64,000 bases of DNA from Agarophyton chilense (GCA_030374765.1 JARGXX010000031.1:186001-250000), one strand, 5' to 3'; positions 42,456-53,447 are shown, numbered from the stretch's first letter. The notes: generated by a model from the letters alone, not told the origin. Translations and numbers: made by a program.

Positions 42456-43151
42456 ACCGTGAACACGGAATGGAATGGCTGATGGCGCCTCGCGCCATCT
42501 CCGTCCATGCCCCAACGCGGGGAAGGACGCAACCGCTCACGCTATCCCAACGTCGTTGGTGGTCGTGCCAGTTACCTGGTCCGCGCGCGAAGCGCCCACC
42601 GTTAAACACCGAACTCTCAGTTAGGCTGGTTCTCTGCAACGCCGGAACCCCGGTAGAAGGCCGGTACCCCGGAAAGAAAGAAGCGGACTTGGGAAAGAGC
42701 GTCGGAAAGGCGACCCTCTTCTTTTTTTTTCTCACTACCGGCAAGGGCGCCCTAGTGGCGCCGCTCTACATTCTACCGGAAGCTCCAGTCATTCCTCCGC
42801 ACGAGGTGGACCCCCGCCCAGGCGGTTGGCTAAGGCATCCCGCATGGCGGCCACATCACCCGAGATCTCGGAAGGGCGAAGCCCCACCTCCCGAAGGAAG
42901 CGCGCGATGACCTCGCCCCGCTCCGTGCCAGCGGCAGTTGCGGGCGGGCCCGCCACCGATGGAGTCGGATAGGAATCCGTTCGCACGGCATCAGCAGCCC
43001 CGGATGGAGCCGCACCACCGTATTCAACGGACTCCTCACCGGCCTCGCCGGACTCGTCATCCTCCATCGGAGCGTAACCCGGATCCCCCGGTTCGTTGTC
43101 GACCATCGGGTCACCATCCGCATAGCCGCGGTAATAGTCGCTCGAGTCGAC
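42456..43151. other. Spacer between pol and the antisense gene of element C
   Basis: Frames on both strands are short or GC-driven and match nothing. A poly-T run (42722-42730) lies here. The stop codon of the antisense gene (43152) faces the end of pol across this spacer. The minus strand stays partly open (42789-43106, acidic), which may be an old extension of the antisense gene. Confidence 0.4.
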
Positions 43152-44441
43152 CTACCCTCGCGGGTGGTCGGCCGGGACTTCACGCGGCGCATGCCGGTTG
43201 GCTTCCGCTTCCTCGCGGCTGATCGCGTGGTACTCCCTGGGGTCGAAGTAGATGAAATCCTCCGCTAGCGCGGTATTCCTCCCGAGTCCGGGGCCAGACC
43301 CGCGACGCGGTTGAATGCGTTGGGAGTTCTCCAGCGGGACTTCATCCCACTGGACCCCCTCCACAAAATCGAGGAGGCCCAGCATCTCTTCTTCGTTCGC
43401 CTCGCCCCCGAGGGGGATGCGCATGTCCAAACGGCGGATCGCAGCCCGCACACGCGGTGGCACGTACCACAATCGGTATTGGTCGTACGCATCAGCGAGG
43501 ATAAAAGCCGCAGTGCGGACGGCCCATTCGCTTACCACGACGGACCACCACCCCGACTGGGGATCGTTCAAGAACGACGACCCTACATAGGTCAAGACTG
43601 GGGGCAGCTCAATGAAGCAACCCCAGCACGCCTCCAAGGAGAACCACCAGTCTGGGAGACTGACGTACCGACCACGTCGGTGAGCAGGCGCTATGCGCTC
43701 AATCTCCGTGTTCTGGTACGGTACGAAATACCCGGTCCGGGCCCGCCAACGCCGCTCATCGCGGATGAAGTTCTGAAGGAAGTTCGAGCGCGACTGCCGC
43801 GGATGGTAGCGGAACTCTGCCCGAAGAATCGGTCGTGCCCAGCAAAGGGCTTCTTGCCGAGCGATCGGTGTGCCCCTCCAAGCGAGGGCTTCCAATCCGT
43901 TAAGACGGTCACAGTACGACATTTCCCCGCGAGTGCGGTAAACTTGGACGTCGAATTCGACCTTTGGCGGTATTGGGAACTCGAAAGGCGCCCGATGGTG
44001 CCTGAGATAAGCGATCCGCACAAGCGCGGCCTGAGCCTCCGCAGAGGATTCACCGCGTCGGCGGAGTATGTGGTGTACCGGGATGGCGATGCGATTACGC
44101 CAATCCCAGGACATGGTCACCACGCCGGGCAGGTCGCCCGGGAGCATCTCCGAATTATCGGTGTAGGATTGGATCAAATCCTCGTCGCGGACAGCCGATC
44201 GGTGAAACCAAGGCGCATACCGCAACATCGCGGAGCCATGACGAGTTCTCGGATTTGCACCCACAAGGGCGTCGTAGGTCGGCCACTGCGGTGGGTCCGC
44301 CTGTCCGCGAAAGCGGGCGCCAATACGGCGGTCTTCGTACGCAAGGTTGGTAACATCCCCAGGGTGGGGCGCGGACCGGAAGCCAGTGGAAACGCCAAGG
44401 GCGGGAGTCACGGATGTGTTTTGACGGTCGGGGTTGGACAT
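43152..44441 (-). CDS. Antisense protein of gypsy element C, unknown family
   Basis: ATG at 44441 to a stop at 43152, 429 residues, on the strand opposite to pol; the frame is open further upstream into the 3' LTR, without an ATG. A Ser/Thr/Pro-rich N-terminus is followed by an aromatic- and Arg-rich globular-looking region: SWDWRNRIAIP (residues 111-121), YFVPYQN (238), LPDWWFSLEACWGCFIELP (262-280), GWWSVVVSEWAVRTAAFILA (297-316), LWYVPPRVRAAIRRL (324-338), then VQWDE and IYFDPREYHAISRE (397-410). Matching blocks occur in B and, less clearly, in A. No catalytic motif, signal peptide or clear membrane span is seen; the 297-316 stretch is hydrophobic but contains charges. The frame is fully intact in this young element. 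I cannot name its function. Confidence 0.7.
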   Translation of the reverse strand: MSNPDRQNTSVTPALGVSTGFRSAPHPGDVTNLAYEDRRIGARFRGQADPPQWPTYDALVGANPRTRHGSAMLRYAPWFHRSAVRDEDLIQSYTDNSEMLPGDLPGVVTMSWDWRNRIAIPVHHILRRRGESSAEAQAALVRIAYLRHHRAPFEFPIPPKVEFDVQVYRTRGEMSYCDRLNGLEALAWRGTPIARQEALCWARPILRAEFRYHPRQSRSNFLQNFIRDERRWRARTGYFVPYQNTEIERIAPAHRRGRYVSLPDWWFSLEACWGCFIELPPVLTYVGSSFLNDPQSGWWSVVVSEWAVRTAAFILADAYDQYRLWYVPPRVRAAIRRLDMRIPLGGEANEEEMLGLLDFVEGVQWDEVPLENSQRIQPRRGSGPGLGRNTALAEDFIYFDPREYHAISREEAEANRHAPREVPADHPRG

Positions 44442-44598
44442 GGTGCGTGTTGGTGTGCTGTGGTTGGAATCGGATGCGGAGAGCGTGCGTGGGATCCTTG
44501 GTGAAGGTGTGTTGGTTTCCGGAGACCCGGTGTCGGACGCGCTCTTATCATGACGAGCTGCCGTGCCGACTTCCTCTTCGAGGTGTTCGCCCTGTCTT

Positions 44599-44608
44599 AA
44601 GGGGGGGG
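44599..44608 (+). promoter_or_regulatory. Polypurine tract of element C
   Basis: AAGGGGGGGG followed by TTA ends at the first base of the 3' LTR. It is placed as expected for the plus-strand primer of an LTR element. Confidence 0.65.
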
Positions 44609-44611
44609 TTA

Positions 44612-45475
44612 TGAAGAGCAACGTCCTCCAGGGAGGTTTTTGGGGACTTAAGTTTTTTCCGGAGCCTCCGGCGTGCAACCTCGTTATGTGTAGGAGTAAT
44701 CAGTTTTCACGGCGATGGCCGGAACGCCGGTGATGCACCGGCAGGACCGGGTGCCATACACGTGGCCGCAGTGCCCGCGCGACACGTGGCCGCCAGATTG
44801 GCCCCTTTGTTAGACGGACATTTAGATATTTAGGATAGACTTTATTTATTCTATTCTACGGTGACTACAGTACTTAGGCCGCCGGCCTCGCGGCCGCCGG
44901 TCCAGTAAAGTCTCCCCAACAAGGGTAATCTTGGTCTTCCAGATCTTGGCTCTGGGTCGAACTGCCTGCGCGGATATACAACTCCTTATGGAGGGATTTC
45001 CCGTGGTGCACGGCTTCCCAACCCCCTTGGACGTTCGAGCAGCCTTCGTGTGTTGGGTATCTATTCCCACTTTCGTGGTTCCGCCCGTGTATACGGTTTG
45101 CTACACCCGGCAGTGCCGGCTATTACCGAGTCCCCTCTTGCGTCCCGTGGTCATCCTCGCCCTCTTGCCTCAGTTCCCATTTTCCTTTCCTTTTCCTCCC
45201 CTTCATTGGGCAATTCCCGCTCTTGCGGCTCGCACTGATATCTGTCGTGCTCGCCACTCTCGTGGGTTTTGCCTCCTCAGAGGATACGCAAGCACCGCTT
45301 CGGCGGATATTCTCGGCTTCTTTCAGCCTCCCTGCGCCCGTCGCGACGGTTCGGCTCCGGCTTACACCCGGCATTGCGCGCCGATCCCTGGGAGGGCTCT
45401 ACCGCGCCTGTTACCTCGTGAGAGGAAGATCCGGACGTCTTCGTAGGTTTTCCCCCTTGAGGGCATTGTCCTACA
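44612..45475 (+). repeat. 3' LTR of element C
   Basis: 864 bp, near-identical to 35186-36049. Read in reverse, its first 70 bases extend the open frame of the antisense gene, so a transcript for that gene would start in or before this LTR. Confidence 0.93.
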
Positions 45476-46155
45476 CGACGCATACCACTTAAGCAACTCT
45501 GTTCCCACCATAAATCCCTCGGCATACGATGCAACCACACCGACGCACAATTCCGTGATCAGTCTCACCCCAAATTTCAAAGGCACAACACACAGGCCAA
45601 CTACATGCAGCTACCAGATATGGCTTAGTGGCCTTAAGCGCCAAACAAGGCTATGGCATCGACACGAGGCAAAACCCACCCGCGATACTAGCAACGGCAC
45701 CTTGGCGCCACAATCTATACACCTTGAACGCCAAACACATAAACAAGGCTCAAGCCAGCACGGCTAGAGCGATTCCCATGACCAGAACCAAGCAAAATAG
45801 CACACATCGCATTACCGAACACGTTATCCACAAACACAACCCACCACGGCCCACAACACACACAGCAGCTTCCGAACTACCCCCACCGCTTACACAGGGT
45901 AAAGCACAAAAGATCGACTCCAAGTCGCTAAGAACACTATCCAATCCCGTCCTACCAAGACGAAAATCCAACATAAAACTGACCATGCACGACTGGCACA
46001 TCCGCCTCAACCATGCCCATCCGCGAAAACGGGCGCACACAGCCAACCACCGTCTCGTCCCCAACATGCCCACCAATTTACCTACCGACACCAGACTCAC
46101 ATGCAGCGCATGTGCACATGCCAAATGCCAACGAGCACCTCATCCCCGCAAGTAA
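45476..46155 (+). pseudogene. Copia gag end and pre-integrase domain
   Basis: Continues the copia gag interrupted at 35185; the first codons read IPLKQLCSHHKSLGIRCNHT, resembling a degenerate Gag zinc knuckle. From 45628 the frame encodes GYGIDTRQN, NLYTLNAKHI and HDWHIRLNHAHPRKR, then LTCSACAHAKCQR, the GAG-pre-integrase HHCC finger (H...H...CSAC) that starts copia integrase. No D-T/S-G protease motif lies between, so the protease is deleted. A TAA ends this frame at 46153-46155. Confidence 0.7.
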
Positions 46156-46767
46156 CATCAGTACCCCACAGGCGCCTACGTAAGCTCTGAAACCTTTGGA
46201 CCAATAAAAACCACCTCAACTCATGGTAACAATCACATGCTACTCATCATTTGCGCTACCAGCAAGTTTGTCATAGCCCATTTCCTCAAGAATCGCAAAG
46301 ACATACCACAGCACATAGATGACACACTACAACACATTTGCTCCCACATTGGACACCCGCTACGCGACTTTCGCAGTGACAACGCCAAAGAGTATATCTT
46401 CAACAAGATGTACGCCATCTACAACAAACACCACATACGACACCATCTTAGGACGCCCCATCAGCCGCAGGAAAAGGGCATCGCAGAACGTCTAAACCGA
46501 ACCATAATGGACTCTGTCCGCGCGTTACTAACCACTGAAGGCCTAGATGACTCTCATTGGGAGGATGCAGCCAGAGACACCATATTCAAGTACAACCTCA
46601 TGCATCACGCAACCACAGACGAATCCCCATATCACATGTGGTATCAAACTACACCCAAGCTAAAATGCATCTTCACCTTCGGACAACTGGGTACAGTTCC
46701 AGTGTAAGACCCCAAAAAGAAACTGCAACCGCGAGCAGATCCGGCACGATACATGTAGGCAACTTCA
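46156..46767 (+). pseudogene. Copia integrase core
   Basis: The core has FRSDNAKEY with its catalytic Asp, and HQPQEKGIAERLNRTIMD with the catalytic Glu, then ALLTTEGLDDSHWEDAARD and SPYHMWYQTTPKL, all typical of Ty1/copia integrases. The first catalytic Asp would fall before 46237 (the FGPIKTTS region near 46195-46225, where the family usually has D at this place). A TAA stops the frame at about 46705. Confidence 0.75.
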
Positions 46768-48520
46768 TTGGAACATATCGTCATCCTCAATCTTCGCAGC
46801 AACACCTACCATCCAATTCGATCAGAAGATTTCCACCCATACAGCGTCAAAACAGACCCGGCCAACACAACCACCAAAGCATTCAAAACGAGATCTCCAT
46901 ACCCGCACCATATCCACAATAAAATCAACATCAACACAACTTCACCGGTTACCATTCAACAAGCTGGCAACTATCCCGATGCAAACGACTGGAAAGAAGC
47001 GCATGATCAAGAACTTGACAACATCGACGCCCATAACAGTATCCAATGGCTCCCAAAGGACTTCAAACCTCCCCCTGAAGCCATCATACCCCTCATGATA
47101 CTGTACCGATATAAAAGATCAGCGGAAGGAACCATTGTGCAACGCAAGGCAAGGTGCAACCTCGGCGGCGACTTGATGAAACCCGGCATACACTTCGATC
47201 CCAAGAAAACCACTACGTACACAACAGATCGAACCACACAGAGAATGCTCATCGCCCTCCATGCCGTCATGAATATTCCGCTGGAGCATTTCGACATCAA
47301 GTCGGCGTCCTTACATGAACAATATCAACGCGATCGTCCTATATTCGTAAAACAAATGCAGCGATTCAATGGCACGTATCGCCACAACAGCACGTACGGC
47401 AGACTCATAGGTAACCTCAATGGTTCTCCACCAGCAGCTTATTACTACAATCACGGGCTGAAACGCTTCCTCGCATCCATAGGCTACACATGCTCGGAAC
47501 ACGACCCCTCCCTGTACCCACGAAGAACGAACAAAGGCTTCATAATCGTGAGTACCACTATGGACGACTTTCTGGTACTAGCTTCCCAGCATTCTCTCAT
47601 AGATGAACTGTATCAGCAAATGCTCAAAAACTACCAAATCAAAAGATTAGGACCGCCAAGGCTCTTCGTAAGTTGAACAATAACACGCACAAACAACGGC
47701 ACTCACATCTCCCAAAAAGACGCAATCAACGCCATCTTACACGACACCGGCATGCAGGACAGCAATCCCACACTGACACCGTACAATAATCTCAAAGCAT
47801 TACACCAACATGAACCCACCAAGCCACTATCATCCCAAAAAGAAACACGCTACCGCAAGATCCTCGGCGACATAAGATACGTGATGGACAGCACCCGACT
47901 TGATATTGCGTATGCCACAACTCGCCTCTCTCAGCACATGTCCAAACCACAGGCCCATCACCAACAAGCCCTCAAGTGTCTACTCCGCTATCTGCAAGGT
48001 ACTTGCACCCATGGTCTATTCTTCACAAAACAAGAGACGCCAGTAACACATAATCACTCACTCGAAACATACAGTGACGCCGATTTTGCGAACGAGAAGA
48101 ATCGCAACTCGATATCGGGCAGCGTTCATTGCATGAACTCAACTCTCATCTCGTGGTCTTCTCGAAAACAAAACATCGTAGCACTCTCCACGACAGAAGC
48201 AGAGTACATCTCCGCCACAGGCGCAACGCGATACACCATCTGGCTATCAAAACTTTTGCAGGATGCCCATCATTCAACCACACAACCAACGTCGCATTGA
48301 ATTGACAACCGCTCAGCCGTTCTGATAGCTGAAAACCAGGCCCCGAGCAATCAACGAAAGTACATAGACATACGGCACCATTACCTACAACATCAAGTCT
48401 CAAACAATTCTAGTACTCTACACAGAATCCCAACCGAACAGATAAAAGCCGACATACTGACAAAACCTTTGCACAAGACCAGATTCCAACATCTTCGTCA
48501 AGAACTCAACATCGTGTCCC
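46768..48520 (+). pseudogene. Copia reverse transcriptase and RNase H
   Basis: RT motifs: DWKEAHDQELDNIDAHN, KARCNLGGDLMKPG, LEHFDIKSASLHEQ (usual DVKSAFL) and the catalytic TTMDDFLVL (usual YVDD). A TGA at 47674-47676 breaks the frame. RNase H follows: YRKILGDIRYVMDSTRLDIAYA, SDADFANEKNRNSISG, LSTTEAEYISAT (47752-48297), and after a stop KYIDIRHHYLQ and ADILTKPLHKTRF to about 48520. The order integrase before RT marks it as Ty1/copia. Confidence 0.85.
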
Positions 48521-48596
48521 GCCCGCAGCAAAAATGCAACGCATCAACTGGGGACTGTCAAAAAAAGTAATCTCTTGATGCATCAAATTTTTGCAT

Positions 48597-48682
48597 TGTC
48601 AAACATTACATTGCATAGACTGTACATAAGCTAGACCACGACGACGACGGTGAAGTAAAGAGAGTTAGTGCCTTCATTCACA
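48597..48682 (+). repeat. 3' LTR of the copia element
   Basis: 86 bp matching 34166-34251 with a handful of differences. GTGAA follows as the target copy. Confidence 0.85.
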
Positions 48683-49813
48683 GTGAAACCATTGAGCTGG
48701 TGTTTCTGAAGACAACGGTCTAAAGAATCTTTAAAGCAGGAGGAACATGGTTAGAAATCCGTTTTTTTGCTTTAGAATATAGAATAAGCCGCTGTGATAT
48801 GGAAACCAGCGATTTTTACTAATGTACTGGAAAATAGAACAGGCCTCATGTGAGGCCAATCCGCCGGGCGTGTAGACATTAGAGGCGTGAGGAAACTTCT
48901 TCTCCCAGACAAAAGGAAGGAAAGTCGCTAATAGATATGAAAAGGCAATGGCCATCCGAGTTTTTAGCCTTTTTTAAGAGAGAGAAAACTATCTCCAGAG
49001 ACAGATTTCCTGGCACGTCGGAGTCAGTCGCGTCAGACCGTAATAAAGAAGAAGAAGAAGAAGAAGAAGAAAGAAAGGCAAATGCTGTATTGAAAAATGA
49101 TTGCAGTCAATAAATGCAGAACGGTTACCATCGAATACAAACAAGGATCATATTCTTCAAAGAATCCATTCGTCTTTAACTCTAGAAATACGAAGGGAAC
49201 TCAAATACTACAGCAATTTAGTACAAGGGCAGAATTCAGATACGATGTTGCTGTCGCCACTAGGACTTTTGCGAGGTACAGGACCCTTTTGAACGTCTGG
49301 TACTCGCTGTCAACGACGGATGAGTGCACACGGTCATTCCTTGGCAAGAGTAGAGTGTGATATTAATTAAGCCATCAACCTGCTAAAGAAAGAGGGGATT
49401 CGTATGGTAGTTTTGTAATAATCCTTGAGCACGTCAACCTTCGAAGCTAGAGAACTTCGGATAGAGAGATGGGTTTATGAGGTATTCGACTTGAAGAATT
49501 GCATGAAAAGAATACTGGTATGCTGACAGCCAGATGCCTTCACTTGGCAGGTGTAAATAAGCAATGGACAACCTGGCGAAACTTTGAAGGCAGGCATTCC
49601 ATATAGATACATTGTGCCTATAACTTTTTGTAGTAACTGTTCTAATTTTGCATTACTCCCCACTGTGATTGCCTATTAAGCCACCCTTCCAGTTTAAGAT
49701 GGCGCTGCGAGGTAATGGCGGAAGCAAACAGCTCGGCTCTCTGTTAAGTTAGCTCGCGGTAAAGATAGTGTGACAAAAGCTTTCTCTGTAAATAAAAGCT
49801 GGTAGTGCAAGAG
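48683..49813. other. Intergenic; GAA microsatellite, one unassigned frame
   Basis: A (GAA)n run occupies about 49046-49071. A plus-strand frame at 49097-49360 (87 codons, polar, starts MIAVNKCRTVTIEY) matches nothing I know. This stretch is the boundary between the transposon zone and the gene island. Confidence 0.4.
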
Positions 49814-50422
49814 CTACGAGGTGCATTCTTTCACGCTGAAGCAACGGTTGTTTTCACACACCTTGTTCTGAAAACAGATGCGTCTCGGGGGCGGAGGGTG
49901 TCGATGTCTTTGGCGACGGTTATTGCCACTGAAGGCGAAGCTGCTGCCTCCGCCGCCGCCGCCGCCACCACCACCACCAAATGAACCGCCAAACATATCC
50001 GCAAACATGTTAGGGTCAAAATCGGCGAAGCCACCACCGTAAGACGCACGATGGAACTGATGACCGCCACCGAAACCGTGAAACCCTCCGGCACCACCGC
50101 CGCCGCCGCCGCCACCTCCGGCGCCGTTATGCAGGCCAGCTTCTCCGAATTGGTCGTATCGACGTCGCTGTTGTTCATCGGAAAGCACCTCGTACGCCGT
50201 AGAGATGTCTTTGAATTTCTTCTCGTACTTCTTGTTTCCGGGATGCTTGTCAGGATGGTACATCTTCGCGAGCTGCCTGTACGACTTCTTTATCACACTT
50301 GTGGACGCATCGCGTGGAACGCCAAGAAGGTCGTAGTAATCACGTCCGGCATGAACGGAGCCAACGGCAGCCAGTAAGAGCAAGAGAACGGTCTTGGTGA
50401 GAAGCGAATAAGACGCGGCCAT
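49814..50422 (-). CDS. ER J-domain protein with Gly-rich region and Cys tail
   Basis: Single exon, 202 residues, ATG at 50422. A hydrophobic signal peptide (residues 5-25, cut expected after VHA) leads straight into a J domain (28-93: [11 protein letters not shown] at 56-58, [17 protein letters not shown]) that stimulates ATP hydrolysis by Hsp70, here presumably the luminal BiP. A Gly/Phe-rich region (99-165) follows with two long glycine runs. The chain ends with a basic patch ([13 protein letters not shown]) and four cysteines ([18 protein letters not shown]). The zinc domain and client-binding domains of longer J-proteins are absent, so it is a short class. It shares a 1.3-kb upstream region with the PP2C gene, transcribed the other way. 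ER location is inferred from the signal peptide; no KDEL-type end is present. Confidence 0.85.
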   Translation of the reverse strand: MAASYSLLTKTVLLLLLAAVGSVHAGRDYYDLLGVPRDASTSVIKKSYRQLAKMYHPDKHPGNKKYEKKFKDISTAYEVLSDEQQRRRYDQFGEAGLHNGAGGGGGGGGGAGGFHGFGGGHQFHRASYGGGFADFDPNMFADMFGGSFGGGGGGGGGGGSSFAFSGNNRRQRHRHPPPPRRICFQNKVCENNRCFSVKECTS

Positions 50423-51712
50423 GTCTGAAAGGCGTGACGGAGCCTATAGCGCAGGGACGGGAGATACCCAAACACGCAGTTCCGAAGGTATGGCCGCTAA
50501 TAGATTTATGCATGGGGAAGGAGGTGGGCGTGGACGAGCCACATGAGGTGGCATGTTGCGCATGGACGATGTGCTCGCTGGTCAATCTCTTTCACTTGGA
50601 AGTAACCAATCACAGTGCGGCTTGAGCGCAGACTCGGCGCTTTGGATTGACGGGGGAAAGAAAGGAATTGGACGAGGTGGCGAGCAGAGAGGGCGTGCTG
50701 ATTGGTTGTTCTGTGCTGGTGGTCACGTGGAGCATCTGGCGGGTGAGCTGCGTCGCATTCCGTCGACTTGAAACAAGTCCCACGCTAGAGGAAGTAACGA
50801 AATGTTGTCACCCCGCACCCGTCGCTCGCGCCGCCCTCGCGTTCCCGCGCTTGCGCGGCGGCGTTGCTTGCTTCCTTAATGAAAGTACGCTCACCTTTCG
50901 CCGCGCTTCGCGCGTGGTATGACAGTGTGACAGTGCGTTGCGTTGCGCTCTTCAATAGTGCAATGGTGTGCGAACGCAATGGGCTCCAAATCGGGTAACC
51001 ACAATTCTCAGACTTAACTTCGCCCTCGGAAGACGCCACTGCGCTCTTCCACCCACTGCTATTTAAGCGCTGAATTTCTGCTCCCGTCATCTTCTGCTGC
51101 AGTCTACCCTTCACTGCCTCATCGCTACCTAGCAGTCGTTTGTTTCCCTGGCCACAATCTCTCGTCCGCTCTTCTTAGCCGCTCTTCTCTTCAGCTTTTT
51201 TCGTCAGCGCTTCCTATCAACTCCTATCGTCAATTCCTTTCGTCGTTTCTTCAGTGTTTCTGCTGTTGCCAAACGCCTTTTATCTCTAGGGCTACCGTTT
51301 CTTGATTTGTTGCATCCGTTCGTCGAAACTATCCGTTCGTCTGCCGTTCTTGCTTCTATCTTCGCACGAATAGGCGAAGCGTCCGTTCATTTGTATTTTT
51401 GTTCCGAACCTGCTCTTCTCTCGAAAAGCTCCCACTTGCAACCTCTCACTCGTGCTCTCTATGCTCTCAAACCCCGCTGTATTTTTTTCCAACACCGTCA
51501 CTCATCGTACTCTCGCACATACTCAAAATAATCTCTGAAACTCCCTTTGCTGAGGAAAAGTTCGAGACTGCGTTACACAAGAACAGAGCTTACTGATTTC
51601 ATCATAGCTTTGTCAGCATAATTGATATCTTCGGCAATCCCCAACAGCTCTAGCATTTATTTCCTTTCTTACATATTTTCCAAGGAACGTGTAACAATAA
51701 CTACTGCTCAAC
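50423..51712. promoter_or_regulatory. Divergent intergenic region, J-protein and PP2C
   Basis: Holds promoters of both genes. Seen: CCAAT at 50606-50610, ATTGG at 50701-50705 and a CACGTG at 50724-50729. From about 51105 to 51700 the plus strand is strikingly pyrimidine-rich, which suggests a long 5' untranslated region or promoter tract of the phosphatase gene. No reading frame of note. Confidence 0.4.
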
Positions 51713-52709
51713 ATGTTCCGCAACTTATTCGATCAACTTTTCTCGCTCACTCCCTTTGTCAGGGCCTCCACAAAATCCGTTATGGGAACCATGCATCGGG
51801 CAGATAATATCCCGAACCAGGATAGCTCATTCATCCTGCACTCACCCGAAGCAGATTCCCAGCCGCGCCGACCGAAAAGTCGTGCCGGCGTTCGGGGCAT
51901 GTTCGCCATCGGCGTATTTGATGGTCACGGTCCCAAAGGACACGAGGCAAGTGCCCTGGCCGCCCAGCGCATGCAATTCGCTCTTACTCGCATCTCAGAC
52001 GACCACAAAGATTTGTCCTTGGAGCAAACTGTGAAGACGGCCTTCGCTGAGGTTACGGCTGCGCTCAATTCATCTCCGTGTAGCAAGGACAGTGGTACCA
52101 CTGGCTCGGTAGTTGCCGTGAGGAACGATGACGTCGTGGTGGCGAACGTCGGCGATTCGGCCGTTTACTGTGTATCCCGCTCCAGGTGGACTCGCCGTCC
52201 CAGAGTGAATTACATCAGTCCCATGCACAGGCCGACGAACCCCGCCGAAGCTGAGCGCATCAAACTGAGCGGCGGCCAGGTCCAAGACGGATATGTCGTG
52301 GACTCACATTGTACAATGGTAAGTTGAACTGTCTTTTCTCCTCTTTCACAACATTCGCAAGTTGCCAGTCTCGTCGCTAACCTTTTGCCGAACATCCTAC
52401 CCTGAATCCTTTTCCTGTTCTCGCGCGAAGGGAATCGGAGTGAGCCGCACCATCGGAGACCGGGACATGGGTCAATATGGATGCATACCGGACCCCACGT
52501 TCCACAGCTTCCAGTTGCAGCGAAGGGACTATACCTTCGTCATCGCCACTGATGGACTGTGGGACGTGCCCCAATTAGATGGCGAGCAGGTCGTCCTGTC
52601 AGCGACCAGAGGGCTGGGTGTCACCCCCCAGCAGGTCTGCAAGCGGCTGCAAAAGAAAGCCAAAGATCCAAGCGACGATTGTACTGTAGCCTGTATGATA
52701 GTGGTGTAG
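51713..52709 (+). CDS. PP2C-type protein phosphatase, one intron
   Basis: ATG at 51713; exons 51713-52318 and 52431-52709 give 294 residues. It is a metal-dependent Ser/Thr phosphatase. Motifs in order: NQD (35-37), FDGHG (69-73, metal-binding Asp70), SGTTGSV, VGDSAVYCVS, then across the splice site GIGVSRTIGD (203-212), ATDGLWD (Asp243) and SDDCT (283-287, where the family usually has DN). All metal-ligand positions are filled. The intron (GTAAGT...AAG, phase 0) falls inside the loop before GIGVSRTIGD. The protein is shorter than plant PP2Cs and has no extra domain; targets are unknown. The start gives no targeting signal that I can trust. Confidence 0.88.
52319..52430 (+). other. Intron of the PP2C gene
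   Basis: 112 bp with GTAAGT donor and GCGAAG acceptor and a C/T-rich interior. Without its removal a TGA (52325-52327) ends the protein before three essential motifs. Confidence 0.8.
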
Positions 52710-53447
52710 ATATGGCGCAGTACTTCGTGCGAGATCTTGTGGTACTTTTTTTGTTAATGGTTTCTTCTTCCGTAATCAACGTATGCTTCCCATTGACATA
52801 ATTCCTGTCAGCCCACTAGTCGCACAGGACAACTATTTTCTTGCACTGCTCTGCTCAAGTTGTTTGAAAACTAGTGCATGACACAGCATGGTGATGAATG
52901 TGTTCCAAAACAATACCATATATCCATACATACATACATCCATGACCCGCGAGAATGTTCTTTTGAAGTATCGTGCGGGAGAGAGAAGAACCGAGTCGTT
53001 GGCAACAATGAAACGACAGGCGATGTTCGCAGAGGGGCATTGGTGTTTCTCATTAAGGGTGCCCTAAGGTTCTCTCTTGTTCCTCAAGAATCGTAAGGGC
53101 CGCAAGCCGACCTCACCCCCACATGGGGAACTGATAAGAGAATTCAAAGAATGCCGACATCAATCGTACCCCATTGTTCTCATTCCATCCCTTATGACAT
53201 ACTACTCATTATGTATATATGATCTCAATAGTGGTCGTTTTCTGATTTTTTTTGGTTGATGATGGTTCAGATCCACAGTCTTACTGAAAGTTGGACGCCC
53301 TAAAGCATGACTAAGGCGTTAAACTCATTGTATCTACTATAGTTGTGCACAAGTTCATGTTGCTCAAAACGAGAGACGTTTCATGAATTAAGAAGGGGTT
53401 CACAAGACATCCATGGTATTGGACAGACACGCAATGCTTGATTGTTA
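52710..53447. other. Intergenic between convergent genes
   Basis: 3' flanks of PP2C (+) and the dioxygenase (-). CATACATACATAC-type repeats occur at 52925-52940. No gene seen. Confidence 0.5.

Larger units (their letters stand above)
35186..45475 (+). mobile_element. Gypsy element C: young chromovirus inserted in copia
   Basis: A Ty3/gypsy element bounded by 864-bp LTRs (35186-36049 and 44612-45475) that differ at only a few positions. CGACG at 35181-35185 and 45476-45480 is a perfect 5-bp target duplication inside the copia gag. Contents: primer site, a rearranged gag, a pol open for 1146 codons, a chromodomain, an antisense gene of 429 codons and a G-run before the 3' LTR. It is by far the youngest LTR element here. 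The capsid and zinc knuckle of gag are missing, so it would need Gag from another copy. Confidence 0.93.
34166..48682 (+). mobile_element. Ty1/copia element, split by gypsy element C
   Basis: LTRs of only 86 bp (34166-34251 and 48597-48682, both TGTCAAACATTACA to TCACA) bound a plus-strand element with copia gene order: gag, integrase, RT, RNase H. Without the 10.3-kb inserted gypsy element C it would be about 4.2 kb. TGAA on both sides is the shared part of its target duplication. The protease was not found, and stops occur in gag, integrase and RT, so it is defective. The LTRs differ at several positions, so it is older than the insert it carries. Confidence 0.85.

Noticed and set aside
41306..42744. 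Several long minus-strand frames over the pol tail of element C
   Set aside because: They mirror the GC-rich linker coding on the plus strand, which stays in frame with pol and leads to a chromodomain.
43311..44504. A 397-codon plus-strand frame over the antisense gene of element C
   Set aside because: It overlaps the minus-strand gene base for base. Elements A and B have no comparable long frame on that strand, while the opposite strand keeps shared motifs in all three. I treat it as a shadow.
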